Part shown: piece by piece, positions 54,683 through 64,000 of the stretch
How positions within the stretch are numbered: position 1 is the stretch's first letter
Layout: the number at the start of each line of letters is the position of its first letter
Assembly: GCF_014692525.1 (NCBI RefSeq)
Contig: NZ_JACNYL010000003.1
Coordinates: forward strand, 1 to 64,000
Length of the DNA stretch: 64,000 nt
Direction of reading: 5' to 3'
Source: Sphingobacterium chuzhouense
GTDB taxonomy: Bacteria > Bacteroidota > Bacteroidia > Sphingobacteriales > Sphingobacteriaceae
The notes under the pieces: generated by a model
Told to the model about the DNA's origin: nothing
Databases searched by the model: none
What the model saw: only the letters and a program-made list of their open reading frames with translations
Position numbers and translations under genes: made by a program

Positions 54683-55426
54683 TTATTTTGACTGGCTCAA
54701 TCTCAAGGCATTGATACAGTAGAAATCGTTGAGATTGTTGTTGTTTTCTCCTTTTGTGATGGTGATCGTGATATGGCCATTTGCATCAGGCTTCACTCCA
54801 TTGGCAGAAACCGTTTCCGAACTGTTATTTGAAGGGTTCAAAAGAGCCACGACTTCATTTGAACCTTTAACAGTATATTTGGTTTCACGATTGCCTTTTG
54901 CCTCGATGGAAGCAAAGAAGGCCAGATCATATTTTTGACCGTTGGTCAACCCTTCTAACCTAAATACTGCCTCTTGACCATAGCTATAAAATCCTTGACC
55001 AGAAACGGCATTGGGCATTTCAAAGCCCTTTATATTTGTTCCTGTGGCACCGTTGATGTATCTCACCTTATTGAATGCCGTGACATACACCAATGAAATT
55101 CCGGTTTTATTTCCCTCCTTATCGATGAGGTTTGAAATAGTACCACGGGGGTGAGGTGCAGGATGCATAATATGGGTCAGATTATTCCAACCGGCCTCAG
55201 TGTTATCTACCCCAAAGTTGACAAATATAGGATTGGTCAAATTTGTTGCTCCAACCTGTCCATCACTCTTTTCCGATAAATTCGGGTTGAATATCCCTGC
55301 AACAGCGTACGTAGCGGTATAGACAATGATTATCAAGATCATCCACGCTGATTTCAAACCAACTGTGATTAAGTTTCTTCTAGCTTTTAAGTTACTTTTC
55401 ATAAGATTTAATTTTCGCATTATCAT
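54683..55426 (-). CDS. secreted protein with the shared surface-binding domain (no lipobox)
   Basis: The start is uncertain (ATG at 55426, 55420 or 55402); the frame is open further upstream but overlaps the preceding gene. An N-terminal hydrophobic helix (WMILIIIVYTATYAVAGI) is followed by one beta-rich domain of about 190 aa (NPIFVNFGVDNTEAGW, GTNIKGFEMPNAVSGQGFY, RETKYTVKGSNEVVALL). The same domain ends the 409-aa lipoprotein encoded upstream, at high similarity. It looks like a carbohydrate-binding or surface lectin-like module. A lipobox is lacking, so the protein may be released or anchored by its first helix. Confidence 0.65.
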   Translation of the reverse strand: MIMRKLNLMKSNLKARRNLITVGLKSAWMILIIIVYTATYAVAGIFNPNLSEKSDGQVGATNLTNPIFVNFGVDNTEAGWNNLTHIMHPAPHPRGTISNLIDKEGNKTGISLVYVTAFNKVRYINGATGTNIKGFEMPNAVSGQGFYSYGQEAVFRLEGLTNGQKYDLAFFASIEAKGNRETKYTVKGSNEVVALLNPSNNSSETVSANGVKPDANGHITITITKGENNNNLNDFYCINALRLSQSK

Positions 55427-55455
55427 TGTTTTTCTGATTTTGTCATATTCCTCTA

Positions 55456-56685
55456 TTAATCTGATAAGGTTAGTCGCATCGCATTGATACAATAGAAGCC
55501 GTTTGAAGTCGTGTTATTATCTCCCTTCCGAAGTGTAATGGTGATGTTGCCGTCGGCATCCGGATAAACAGCACTTGCGCACGCTATCTGAGAAGTGTTA
55601 TTTGTAGCGTCCAAAGAAGTGGAGACTTCGTTAGTTCCTGTTACGGTATATTTCGTCTCACGACCGCTTCCACCCGGATATCCCGAAAAGAAACATACAT
55701 CATAAGCCTGCCCGTTGCGTAGCTTTTCCAGCCTAAACACCGCCATACCTCCACCGGCATCAACCCCGTAAAATCCTTGCTGTGAAACAACATTTGGCAT
55801 CTCAAAGCCCGTTATACTTGTCCCAGTTGGTCCGTTAGTAAAACGCGCGCCAGAGGCTCCAAATCCCGTAGCGTATACGAAACTAACTCCCGTCGGGGCT
55901 CCTGTCTCGTCAACGAGGTCGGAAATCGTTCCATTTGCATGAGGATGTGGATTGGGGATGTGGGTCAGATTATTCCATCCGGTAGCGGTATTGTCCATTC
56001 CGAAGTTTATAAATACTGGAGCAGCCAAAGCCAATGCACCGACTTCTACGTTTAGCGTTCCCCTCAACATCTCCCCCTTATATATCCGGAACGTATACGC
56101 CGTTGCTGGGGTTAATTCCTCAACGAGCACCTGTCCATTTTCAATTTCAGAGGAAGAAAGGGAAATCGTACGCGTGGCTGCTCCCGAAGCAGAAACAGTG
56201 ATTCGATCTACGTCTTTGCCGCTATCCCAGCTCAGTAAAACTGAAGTCTCGGCTATATCTGCTTCATCAGGCGTAAAAAATATGTTCTCAACACCTGTCT
56301 GAAATGTAATAGCAATAAACTCTGAATCCTTGACAGCAGGATTTTTGCTGACAGCTTTGATCCGTGCTGAATAGCGGGTCGAGCTCCACAAATCGGTAAG
56401 TACGTATGTACTGACCTCGCCTAACTCTATCTGCTGGAGTTCCGTTTCGAACAGAAGATTATCTTTGCTGACTTCCAGCAAATAGGTAGCATCTGCAATG
56501 GGTATCCAAGACAATGTTACCTCATTGGTATTGACGCTTGCCTCAAAGCTAGGTGGACGGAACAAGCGTTCCGTGGTGTTTTCCGGATCTTCGAGATTAT
56601 GCTTTTCACAGGAAAGCATAGCTCCTAAAAAGAATATTCCCAGTACAACAAGTAAAGTGTTGCATTTATTTCTTATCAATCTCAT
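55456..56685 (-). CDS. surface glycan-binding-like lipoprotein with fibronectin-III repeats
   Basis: A protein of 409 aa with a lipobox (LGAMLSCEKH, Cys26). Two fibronectin type III-like domains (about 45-130 and 135-215; for example TNEVTLSWIPIADATYLLEV and AETSVLLSWDSGKDVDRI) lead to the same C-terminal 190-aa domain as in the following gene. Such proteins encoded next to SusD bind the polysaccharide at the cell surface (SusE/SusF or SGBP role). The gene follows SusD closely. Confidence 0.78.
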   Translation of the reverse strand: MRLIRNKCNTLLVVLGIFFLGAMLSCEKHNLEDPENTTERLFRPPSFEASVNTNEVTLSWIPIADATYLLEVSKDNLLFETELQQIELGEVSTYVLTDLWSSTRYSARIKAVSKNPAVKDSEFIAITFQTGVENIFFTPDEADIAETSVLLSWDSGKDVDRITVSASGAATRTISLSSSEIENGQVLVEELTPATAYTFRIYKGEMLRGTLNVEVGALALAAPVFINFGMDNTATGWNNLTHIPNPHPHANGTISDLVDETGAPTGVSFVYATGFGASGARFTNGPTGTSITGFEMPNVVSQQGFYGVDAGGGMAVFRLEKLRNGQAYDVCFFSGYPGGSGRETKYTVTGTNEVSTSLDATNNTSQIACASAVYPDADGNITITLRKGDNNTTSNGFYCINAMRLTLSD

Positions 56686-56743
56686 AACTTATAATTTTTT
56701 AAAAAATAACCATCAGTTTAAAACTAGTGTGCTAATTATCCCA

Positions 56744-58567
56744 TTAAGGTATCTGATCATTTTCCAATACACCATTGCTCGCCGTGATGATATTGACATT
56801 GATCGGATGGAGATGATTGTTTTTGGTTTCATCGTAGCCGTGGGCGACATTATTCATACTATTTGTGAATGCCGTCTTGGCCGAAGCCGACATTAATGGA
56901 AGCCAATTGGCACGTGTATAACCGGGAACCGCTGTACCTGGTAGGCGGTAGTCCGGATTGAGGATATCAATGGTTTCGCCGTCGCTTCCTGTCTGCCAGA
57001 ATATATAATTCGGCACCAAATCAACGTATTTGGGATCATCGTTTATGATCTTATGGCTTTCTTCCTTCATTTCCCTAATTTTTGGCCCCAATAGGTTCCA
57101 TCTTACGAGATCCGTCTTGCGCAACATCTCCCCGCCAAATTCCCACGCACGTTCATCTACGATAGCCTCAAAAAAATCTTCTTTGCTTCCAGACACACTC
57201 TCTATATAAGCAGTCACCTTGGTTGGCCACAGGTCAGATTCAAAAGCTCTTTCTCTTACCTTTGAAAGTGCGGCTTTGGCCTCTGGCGTTGGTCCTTCGT
57301 TGATTTCGTTTTCAGTTTCAGCATACATCAGGAGAATATCCGCATAGCGCATGATCGGCCAGTTTACACCGGTATATTGCGCCGTCTGATTTTCCCCTCC
57401 CATTGCCGGGCTGATCCAAGACTTTCGCCATTTTGTAGGACGAAATTCCGTACCCCCACCGGAAATTAAGCGTTGTACATCGGCAAATCCCGATAGACCA
57501 TAAGTATATAGCTCCACAGAAACATCTCTACGAGTATCCTCTCTGTCGAAGGAATAATAGTAGTAAGGAGAGGTTCGGATAGTGCCTACGCCACGCCCAT
57601 ATTTGGCTGATGGGACAGTAAACCCGAAAAGCATTCCGATATCATAGCCAATACGACCACTTATCAACCGACCAAACGCAATCTCGAACATGACTTCTTT
57701 ATTTGCAACATCTTGAGAGTATGCGTGCAGAGTTCTAAAGACATTCTCGAAACTTGGGTTTAGATTGTGTTCGTAGCTATCTATCAGTTCTTTGCACTCC
57801 AGATTAGCAATTTGGTAGTAGTCTTCCCAATGACGGCCTCTCCGAGTTTCAAGGGTCTTGTTGCGGAGCGAATATCCGGCATACGCTAAAGCCATTCTGG
57901 CGCGTAATCCTTTGAGGAAACCTCTGTTTACTCTTTCCGCCGTGCCGGTCTCACGCATCCAGGGGAGATAATTCTCGGCATCTTTAAGATCTTGAATCAG
58001 AAATTCGTAAATTTCATCCCGATCGGTCTTCGGAAGGTAATAATCGTCTTCTGCCTGAGTGGACGTTACTTTGAACGGTACATCACCAAAGATCTTGATC
58101 AGCTCAAAATAGCATAGTGCCCGTAGCGTAACAGCTTCTCCATAGATCCGTCGTGCCTGTGCAGCATGTTCACCCTCCCATATCGGGCTCTTCGGCAGAT
58201 TGTCTATACAGATATTTGCCCTTTCTATGGAGGAGTAGAGTAGATTCCACCATGTACTCATATTGGCAATTCCCGGATTGGCATCATAATGGGCAATGTT
58301 AAACGTACCGCCATTATTTGCAGCGACTACAAATTCTAAATCGGAGTCAGCATTGTACCAAAGGAAAAAAGATCCAAATAATTGTACAGAAGCCAGGTTA
58401 TCATAAGCACCGTTTACCACCTTCTCCGCAAAATCTACATTCGAAAAGGAATTTTCTTCCGTGAATATTGAATTGGATTCAGTCTTTAAGTAATCCTTAC
58501 AGGCTGTAAAAATTCCAAAGACCAGAAAACAAATTCCAAATACTATATTTCTTTTCATCATTGTCAT
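56744..58567 (-). CDS. SusD/RagB family outer membrane lipoprotein
   Basis: A protein of 607 aa with a lipobox (LVFGIFTACKDYL). The helical TPR-like SusD core is visible (FAEKVVNGAYDNLASVQ, EAVTLRALCYFELIKIFGDVPF, NWPIMRYADILLMYAETENEI, EFGGEMLRKTDLVRWNLLG). It is the lid that captures glycan for the SusC channel, whose gene ends 3 bases upstream of this start. The start may also be the ATG at 58558. Confidence 0.93.
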   Translation of the reverse strand: MTMMKRNIVFGICFLVFGIFTACKDYLKTESNSIFTEENSFSNVDFAEKVVNGAYDNLASVQLFGSFFLWYNADSDLEFVVAANNGGTFNIAHYDANPGIANMSTWWNLLYSSIERANICIDNLPKSPIWEGEHAAQARRIYGEAVTLRALCYFELIKIFGDVPFKVTSTQAEDDYYLPKTDRDEIYEFLIQDLKDAENYLPWMRETGTAERVNRGFLKGLRARMALAYAGYSLRNKTLETRRGRHWEDYYQIANLECKELIDSYEHNLNPSFENVFRTLHAYSQDVANKEVMFEIAFGRLISGRIGYDIGMLFGFTVPSAKYGRGVGTIRTSPYYYYSFDREDTRRDVSVELYTYGLSGFADVQRLISGGGTEFRPTKWRKSWISPAMGGENQTAQYTGVNWPIMRYADILLMYAETENEINEGPTPEAKAALSKVRERAFESDLWPTKVTAYIESVSGSKEDFFEAIVDERAWEFGGEMLRKTDLVRWNLLGPKIREMKEESHKIINDDPKYVDLVPNYIFWQTGSDGETIDILNPDYRLPGTAVPGYTRANWLPLMSASAKTAFTNSMNNVAHGYDETKNNHLHPINVNIITASNGVLENDQIP

Positions 58568-58570
58568 AAT

Positions 58571-61500
58571 TTAAAATCCAACATTTATACCCACGTTATA
58601 TGTTCTGCTTCTGGGGTAAGCACTCCAGTCCACACCAGGGGTCAATGGCGTACGGCGCGCCACATCCACTTCGGGGTCATATCCAGAATAATTGGTCCAT
58701 GTCCAAAGATTATATCCTGAAGCATATAAACGCAACTGACTTAACTTCAGCTTGTTCAAAACTCTGGAAGGAAATGAATATCCTACCGTAAGGGTATTTA
58801 ACCGAAGAAATGATCCATCCTCAATAGCCCAGGAATGGAGCTGCATGGTACCCATTCCGGGAGACCACAGCTTAGCGTCTTTGTTCATTTCTGCCAATGC
58901 AGCCGGATCACTGACCAGTGCGCCAGTCTCTTGGTTGTAGTACGTGAACCGGTCTTCGGAGCCCATTATACCCAGTAGGTTCCTGTAACGATAGCCAAAC
59001 GGTTGGCTGGTAAAAAATATCTTATTGGCATTGTAGATATCATTGCCGTACACCCAGTTGAAAAACGCCGATACATCCACGCCTTTATATTGTGCCGTAA
59101 AGTTGATACCGCCTGTGTGTTTAGGATTTGCATTTCCAATCACAGTTCTATCGTCCGGACCTATGATCGCGTCGTCGTTCAGGTTCTTGAACCTCAGCGC
59201 TCCCGGCCAAAACATTGACTGACTCAATCCTAAAAGATCCTGATTGGACGGTATACCGTCTTTCAGCGTATAGTGCTGACGGAAGTTTGTAGCCGTTGGG
59301 TCGTAGTTAAAATCATCAAATGAATACATGCCATCCGTCACATAACCGTACATTTCACCGATCTGGCCTCCTTCCCGGACCAGATAATCGCCTGCGATGG
59401 TTCCGGTTCCCACCCAGCCATACCACATACTAATCTGTTCCCATTCCTTTGCTTCGCCAAGTTTGTCAATCCTGTTCCTGTTAAACGCTATGTTAGCGGA
59501 CGCCGATAAGCTAAAATCTTGTTTATCAACGATCTTGCTACTCAATGTCAATTCCAACCCTCTATTGGACGTTTGTCCAATATTCTGCCATTGATTGGTA
59601 TAACCGGTGCTGGAAGGGATAGTGGCTGATATCAGCAGATCTCGTGTAGTGTTTTTGTAGACTTCTACCGAACCCGTAAAACGCTGCTTGAATAGTCCAA
59701 AATCTAGGCCTATATTTCTTGTTTCAGTAGTTTCCCACCGTAGTCTGGGATTTGAAAGTACTCCGTCAGGTGTCAAAAAAGGTGTACGAGTGCTTTCATC
59801 GCCTGACATGAATATATTACCCGTATTCACGGTAAAGGTCTTTCGCCAGGCATTATCCGTGATCCTATTATTGCCCGATTGGCCATAGCTCACTCTCAAT
59901 TTAAGATCACTAAGCCATTCTTCTGTCCGGAACATAAACGCCTCGTCATTGATGCGCCAAGCCAGTGCAACCGATGGAAAATATCCCCACTGGTTGCCTT
60001 CGGCAAATTTACTCGATCCATCAGCCCGAAGTGTCGCTGAGAGGAGGTATCTGCCGAGATAGTCATAATTCGCACGACCAAAAAATGAAGCTACCTTGTC
60101 AGCTGGATTGTCGAATGTCAGTGTAGGATCTGGCGTACCCAACTGCATCATGCTCAAAGCTGACACCGGATCGATGTACATCGGAAAATACCGGGAAACA
60201 TCGGTGATTGATGTTGCCTTTTCAGATACAAGCTCCTGTCCCAAAGTTGCTGTTAGATTTCCTCCGGAATGGATGTTCCGCTTATTATATGTAAGTACAT
60301 TTGCCAACCTATAACGCTGTGAATTTGTCTTTGCAATCCGAGAAAAAGGAAGGCCGCCGTACTCATTTACATTGATTGTATTTAATCCATAGAAGTTTTG
60401 GTTGGTCATTTCCCTATATATATTGCCATACTCAAACCTATAGCGTAAATTTTTGCTCAACTGTATGTTTGCGGCTCCATTGAAGTTAAAGTTTAAACGT
60501 TTGGAGCGCCGGTAGTCATCTTGCGTCTGTTTAACCGGGTCACGATTATACAACGTGGATACTTCAAAATCTCCGGGATCAGCCAAGTCCGGGTCAATAT
60601 ACTCTGATAAACCATGTACAGGTCGATATTGAACCACATGTGGCAGACGGCCATTGGCAGATGTGCCAGCTCCTCTAATAGCTTGATCCGAAAGCATCAT
60701 ATTAAGATCTACCGACAGCCAATCATTGATCTTGTTGGTCGTGCGTACATTTAGGTTTGTCCGTGCAGAGCCTGATTCCAACATGATCTCCTCATCATCA
60801 TTACGGGTCAAGCTGATGTTATAGCGTGTTCCCCTTTGTCCTCCGGAAAAAGCCAGATTGTGAAAGCCACTTGTACCTGTTCGGCCGAACACCCGGTCTT
60901 GCCAATCGATGGCGGTCATCTGCTTGTAGAGGTCAATGTCCTGAAAAGAGCCGTAGAAGCGCTCGAATGAAGACACTTGAGTAGAAACCTGATCAACCTC
61001 ATATTGCCAAAACACGTACTCATAGGGATCAAGGACATCTAAAGTCTTGGTAATATGTTTGACCCCGAGAAAATTGTTATAGGCAACTCTGCCTCTTCCT
61101 TCTGTACCGACTTTTGTGGTGATCAAAATAACACCATTTGCACCACGTGCACCATAAATGGCCGTTGCGGAGGCATCTCTCAACACGTCAACCGAAGCAA
61201 TATCGGTAGGTGATATATCATTGATATTGTCTATCGGAAACCCGTCCAATATGTAAAGAGGGGAATTGTCCTGCGTTAAGGATCCACCACCTCGAACCCG
61301 AATCTTGAAATCGGCATCCGGTGAGCCTTCAGATTTAGTAATCTGCACACCCGCAATACGTCCAGTAATAGCTTCTGCTGCGGAAGTGACCGGAATATCT
61401 TTTAAGTCCGAACCGCTGACAGAACCCACCGATCCGGTTAGGTCTCTTCTACGAACTGTGCCGTATCCCACCGCCACGACTTCATCCAACTCTAGGGTTA

Positions 61501-62140
61501 GCTGTTCTAATGTTATGTTGACACTGGTTTGCCCTTCTATTTCCTGCTCTATTGTTTTGTATCCCAACATGGAAAAAACAAGTGTACCAGAACTGCCGGA
61601 AAATCGAAGACGATAATTCCCACTTGCATCCGATACTGCCGTCGCTGAAGAGCCTTTCACACTGATCGTCACTCCCTGAAGAACCACTCCCTTGTTATCC
61701 TTAATTTGCCCGGTAATGACCTGTTGTTGATCGACGGTCGGTTCCTTGTTGGTCGTATTTGCATGCTGAGCCAATGGTTTTATCACGATGTTGTTCTCGG
61801 TTATCTGGTAGGTCAGTGACAATGGATGCAACAGTTGCTCTAAGACTTTAGACAAAGGTTCATTTTGAACCTTGATCGAAACAAGTTTGGAGGGTTTCAA
61901 AAAACGATCGTTATAAACTACGACAAATTCGGTTTGTCTTTCGATTTTTTTGAATACCTGATCCATTCGCTCATTTTCTGAGTCTAACGTTATTGTCTGC
62001 GCTTTCGTGGAAGCACTTACATGCACACAGAGAATAATCGACAAGAAAAAGATTAGCTTCATAATGCGTTTCAGTTGATGGTTACTATATATAGCTGGTA
62101 TATTTCCCCCCAAAATGAAGAAAAAATGATTTCTTTTCAT
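58571..62140 (-). CDS. SusC/RagA TonB-dependent transporter with STN signalling domain
   Basis: A protein of 1189 aa from the ATG at 62140 (a later ATG at 62062 also gives a good signal peptide). After the signal comes an STN domain (ITLDSENERMDQVFKKIERQ, near residues 50-120), a carboxypeptidase-regulatory-like domain (GVVLQGVTISVKGSS), a plug with LDEVVAVGYGTVRRRDLTG, and the 22-strand barrel. The STN domain contacts a FecR anti-sigma factor, which is encoded just upstream; together with the sigma factor this forms a trans-envelope switch. The transporter imports oligosaccharides with SusD. Confidence 0.95.
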   Translation of the reverse strand: MKRNHFFFILGGNIPAIYSNHQLKRIMKLIFFLSIILCVHVSASTKAQTITLDSENERMDQVFKKIERQTEFVVVYNDRFLKPSKLVSIKVQNEPLSKVLEQLLHPLSLTYQITENNIVIKPLAQHANTTNKEPTVDQQQVITGQIKDNKGVVLQGVTISVKGSSATAVSDASGNYRLRFSGSSGTLVFSMLGYKTIEQEIEGQTSVNITLEQLTLELDEVVAVGYGTVRRRDLTGSVGSVSGSDLKDIPVTSAAEAITGRIAGVQITKSEGSPDADFKIRVRGGGSLTQDNSPLYILDGFPIDNINDISPTDIASVDVLRDASATAIYGARGANGVILITTKVGTEGRGRVAYNNFLGVKHITKTLDVLDPYEYVFWQYEVDQVSTQVSSFERFYGSFQDIDLYKQMTAIDWQDRVFGRTGTSGFHNLAFSGGQRGTRYNISLTRNDDEEIMLESGSARTNLNVRTTNKINDWLSVDLNMMLSDQAIRGAGTSANGRLPHVVQYRPVHGLSEYIDPDLADPGDFEVSTLYNRDPVKQTQDDYRRSKRLNFNFNGAANIQLSKNLRYRFEYGNIYREMTNQNFYGLNTINVNEYGGLPFSRIAKTNSQRYRLANVLTYNKRNIHSGGNLTATLGQELVSEKATSITDVSRYFPMYIDPVSALSMMQLGTPDPTLTFDNPADKVASFFGRANYDYLGRYLLSATLRADGSSKFAEGNQWGYFPSVALAWRINDEAFMFRTEEWLSDLKLRVSYGQSGNNRITDNAWRKTFTVNTGNIFMSGDESTRTPFLTPDGVLSNPRLRWETTETRNIGLDFGLFKQRFTGSVEVYKNTTRDLLISATIPSSTGYTNQWQNIGQTSNRGLELTLSSKIVDKQDFSLSASANIAFNRNRIDKLGEAKEWEQISMWYGWVGTGTIAGDYLVREGGQIGEMYGYVTDGMYSFDDFNYDPTATNFRQHYTLKDGIPSNQDLLGLSQSMFWPGALRFKNLNDDAIIGPDDRTVIGNANPKHTGGINFTAQYKGVDVSAFFNWVYGNDIYNANKIFFTSQPFGYRYRNLLGIMGSEDRFTYYNQETGALVSDPAALAEMNKDAKLWSPGMGTMQLHSWAIEDGSFLRLNTLTVGYSFPSRVLNKLKLSQLRLYASGYNLWTWTNYSGYDPEVDVARRTPLTPGVDWSAYPRSRTYNVGINVGF

Positions 62141-62199
62141 TAGTTTTATAATTATCAAGTGTTTTGTTAACAAATTTTATTTTGGTTAGCGGAACTATG

Positions 62200-62222
62200 G
62201 GGAAGTGTTAGCCGCACTTCCC
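62200..62222. terminator. hairpin in the fecR-susC gap
   Basis: GGGAAGTG at 62200-62207 and CACTTCCC at 62215-62222 form a perfect 8-bp stem with a 7-base loop. It lies in the 166 bases between the anti-sigma gene and the SusC gene, without a T-run on the minus strand. It may attenuate read-through or sit in the SusC leader; the SusC promoter should be nearby but is not clear. Confidence 0.5.
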
Positions 62223-62306
62223 TTTTCCATTATGTCGTTATATCTTTATATCCATATCATTGATTTTAATTAGTTTATAATTTGGTTGTATTTTATTTTA
62301 TCGTAT

Positions 62307-63521
62307 TTAGTACACTATCAATTTTTTGTCTTGCAACTTCACAGCGATTGTAGAAACCTGAAGAATTTCCAATAGCCCCATAAGAGACGTACTTCGCTTG
62401 ATCTTTCCGCTAAAAGTTTCTTTCGGGATACTTGCTTTATATTCCACTTCCACATCGTACCATTTTTCCACCTGCTTCATCAGATCATAAACCGGCATAT
62501 TGTTAAAATAAAAGAAGCCATCTTTCCATGCAGTGTAGATCTCAGTATCGACCGGTCGGACTGAAATCTCGGTATTATCATCTCGAACGATACCTTGCTG
62601 ACCGGGTTTCAACACAACTGACGAAACATAGTTGTCCGCTGAACGCAAACGAACAGAGCCTTCGACTAAAGTTGTACGAACATCAGACTCATCATCATAT
62701 CCGCAAATGTTAAATTCGGTTCCCAGAACCTCTACCAATTGTCCCTTTGTCTTCACCTTAAATGGGATTATTTGTACTGGCTCTCTATTATTTGATCGAG
62801 GTTTTTCTACTTTTGCCACATCGAAATATGCTTCTCCCGATAATTCGACAAATCGTTCATCGTTTACAAATCTGCTTGGATATTTTAATGTGGATCCGGC
62901 ATTAAGCCTCACTTTGGTCCCGTCAGGCAACGTAACGGCATACGTACCTCCCCTTGGCGTCGTTAACACGAACTCTTCGACATCATTGTCAGAGAGCTCC
63001 ATCACTTCTGTCAACCCATCTTGGTAAGTGATCTCTCCATTTTTAATTAATATCCCTTCCTGTCCTTCGCTAAGACTTATAGTGCGACCGTCTGCCAAAG
63101 TAAGTAGTGCACGATTGCCGCCAGCCTCTATGTCATGGGACAACGAAGTGTATTCAATCTTGCCAAGTTCCGTTGGTGAGTCCTTTCTCTCGTACATAAG
63201 CCATCCAAATGTCCAGACTATAGCGATGAGAGATGCGATAGAAGCTACCCATTTAAAGATCGATACCGTTTTTCCTCTTTGTTTCAATTCATAGCGCTTC
63301 TTAAAGCGTGTAAGAGCAGCAAGGGTATCTATAGATTGGTAGGATTCTTCAAACTTCTCCAGGGAACCTGGTTGCAGAACATCGTTAAGCAAAGCTTTGT
63401 TGGCAGGTTCAGATAGCCACTCAAAAAGATTTTTTTGTTCTTCAGCAGTCAACGTGCCGTCCATGTGCTTTTCAATAAGCGACACAATAGTAAATATGTG
63501 GTGCAAGTGTTTATCGTTCAT
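62307..63521 (-). CDS. FecR-family anti-sigma factor
   Basis: A protein of 404 aa. The N-terminus (1-85) is cytoplasmic and contacts the sigma factor; one transmembrane helix follows (about 91-110). Then come the FecR domain (TTPRGGTYAVTLPDGTKVRLNAGSTLKYPSRF, which shows the core in two parts) and a C-terminal DUF4974/STN-like domain (YFNNMPVYDLMKQVEKWYDVEVEYK). It senses the loaded SusC through its STN domain and frees the sigma factor. It lies 119 bases behind the sigma gene. Confidence 0.94.
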   Translation of the reverse strand: MNDKHLHHIFTIVSLIEKHMDGTLTAEEQKNLFEWLSEPANKALLNDVLQPGSLEKFEESYQSIDTLAALTRFKKRYELKQRGKTVSIFKWVASIASLIAIVWTFGWLMYERKDSPTELGKIEYTSLSHDIEAGGNRALLTLADGRTISLSEGQEGILIKNGEITYQDGLTEVMELSDNDVEEFVLTTPRGGTYAVTLPDGTKVRLNAGSTLKYPSRFVNDERFVELSGEAYFDVAKVEKPRSNNREPVQIIPFKVKTKGQLVEVLGTEFNICGYDDESDVRTTLVEGSVRLRSADNYVSSVVLKPGQQGIVRDDNTEISVRPVDTEIYTAWKDGFFYFNNMPVYDLMKQVEKWYDVEVEYKASIPKETFSGKIKRSTSLMGLLEILQVSTIAVKLQDKKLIVY

Positions 63522-63640
63522 GACTGGTTATTGTAATTCACTACCTATGTAGCTTCCATCCTCTATATAAGTAGAAACAGATATGATCGGATTATGTCCA
63601 AAGAAAAGAAAGATTTTTTTCAAAAAGTTTACAGTATGGA

Positions 63641-64000
63641 TCAGAACTGCCAATAATCCATAGCGATCAAGAGCAACAATAGATCCAGATCCTTTCCCTC
63701 AAGACGTTGCCTTAAAAGCATCAAGCCCCTGGCTTTTTGACTGTTGATAGTACTGACGGAGATCCCCAATTCATCAGCAATCTCCATAGGCTTCTTTTCC
63801 TCCTCGAACAATAATTGGATAATTTTCTGGCATTGTTCAGGCAATGAGCGGATTGCGGTGGAAAGGGATGCGCAGACTTCTATTCGGACGATATCTTGTA
63901 AAATGGGCTCCTCGGCCATCGCTTTTTCTGATGCATATGCCGTTTGATGTTTGTGACGATTTTGGAGTTTGCTAATCTCGTTGTATGACGCATTTTTTGT
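63641..64000 (-). CDS. ECF RNA polymerase sigma-70 factor, C-terminal part (runs off the right edge)
   Basis: The frame is open from the window edge to 63641 (119 codons seen). Region 4 is complete: IRSLPEQCQKIIQLLFEEEKKP, then the HTH EIADELGISVSTINSQKARGL. The part before it (KNASYNEISKLQNRHK) belongs to the region 2-4 linker. The closing LLLLIAMDYW tail is usual for sigma factors of SusC/FecR loci. It is released by the FecR protein encoded next and switches on the carbohydrate locus. Confidence 0.92.
   Translation of the reverse strand, partial: TKNASYNEISKLQNRHKHQTAYASEKAMAEEPILQDIVRIEVCASLSTAIRSLPEQCQKIIQLLFEEEKKPMEIADELGISVSTINSQKARGLMLLRQRLEGKDLDLLLLLIAMDYWQF

Noticed and set aside
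1..64000. CRISPR array, rRNA or tRNA genes
   Set aside because: No regularly spaced repeats, no rRNA core sequences and no cloverleaf with a GTTCGA-type arm were seen.

Overview
The window comes from a Bacteroidota chromosome, most likely a Sphingobacteriaceae-type organism (Sphingobacterium/Parapedobacter/Olivibacter-like). The signs are a SusC/SusD polysaccharide locus with its own ECF sigma factor and FecR anti-sigma factor, TAnnTTTG-type promoter boxes, an IntDOT-like integrase, HYC_CC_PP and DUF983 proteins, and a truncated 7TM regulator of the Sphingobacteria type. No rRNA, tRNA or CRISPR array was seen.

Region by region. 1-5.5 kb: ordinary core genes (an exported-protein fragment, a cysteine-synthase-family enzyme divergent from an Lrp regulator, an M16 protease with a DsbD-N-like protein). 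5.5-6.6 kb: relics, mainly a frameshifted gene of unknown function. 6.7-17.6 kb: one long plus-strand run coding for a ba3-type cytochrome oxidase (with a 40-aa subunit-IIa-like peptide), two different Sco copper chaperones, a membrane-anchored cytochrome c, a HYC_CC_PP protein, a TolC/RND/adaptor efflux system with a Met-rich adaptor, and a Cys-rich lipoprotein. Together they read as a respiration and copper-handling module. 17.7-19.7 kb: DUF983 protein, AraC regulator, 1-Cys peroxiredoxin. 19.8-23.6 kb: an opposed operon of nitrilase, siroheme nitrite/sulfite reductase and KDPG-type aldolase.

23.7-33.7 kb is accessory DNA. It holds a deaminase, a multi-stem structured RNA with two competing copies of a 7-mer in front of a 68-aa ORF, a 53-aa membrane peptide, a tyrosine integrase, a visibly AT-rich three-gene ABC-3C conflict system (REase-like protein, middle component, SMC/Rad50-like ATPase), an intact IS3-family element, an orphan 297-aa gene and a 7TM regulator gene cut by a deletion.

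34.0-64.0 kb is a single minus-strand carbohydrate locus. In transcription order it runs: ECF sigma factor, FecR, SusC with an STN signalling domain, SusD, two surface proteins sharing a binding-like domain, two tandem GH30-like glycosidases, SDR, galactonate-dehydratase-like enzyme, SSS symporter, DapA-family aldolase, SGNH esterase, lactonase, a GH42-like protein, FGGY kinase, a GlcD-like FAD oxidase with a degenerate CCG partner, an IolB-like isomerase, a DUF4886 protein, an FMN 2-hydroxyacid oxidase and a TIM-barrel isomerase. The enzyme set (dehydrogenase, lactonase, dehydratase, aldolase) suggests oxidative, non-phosphorylating breakdown of the released sugar, followed by oxidation of 2-hydroxyacids. 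The sugar itself cannot be named from sequence alone.
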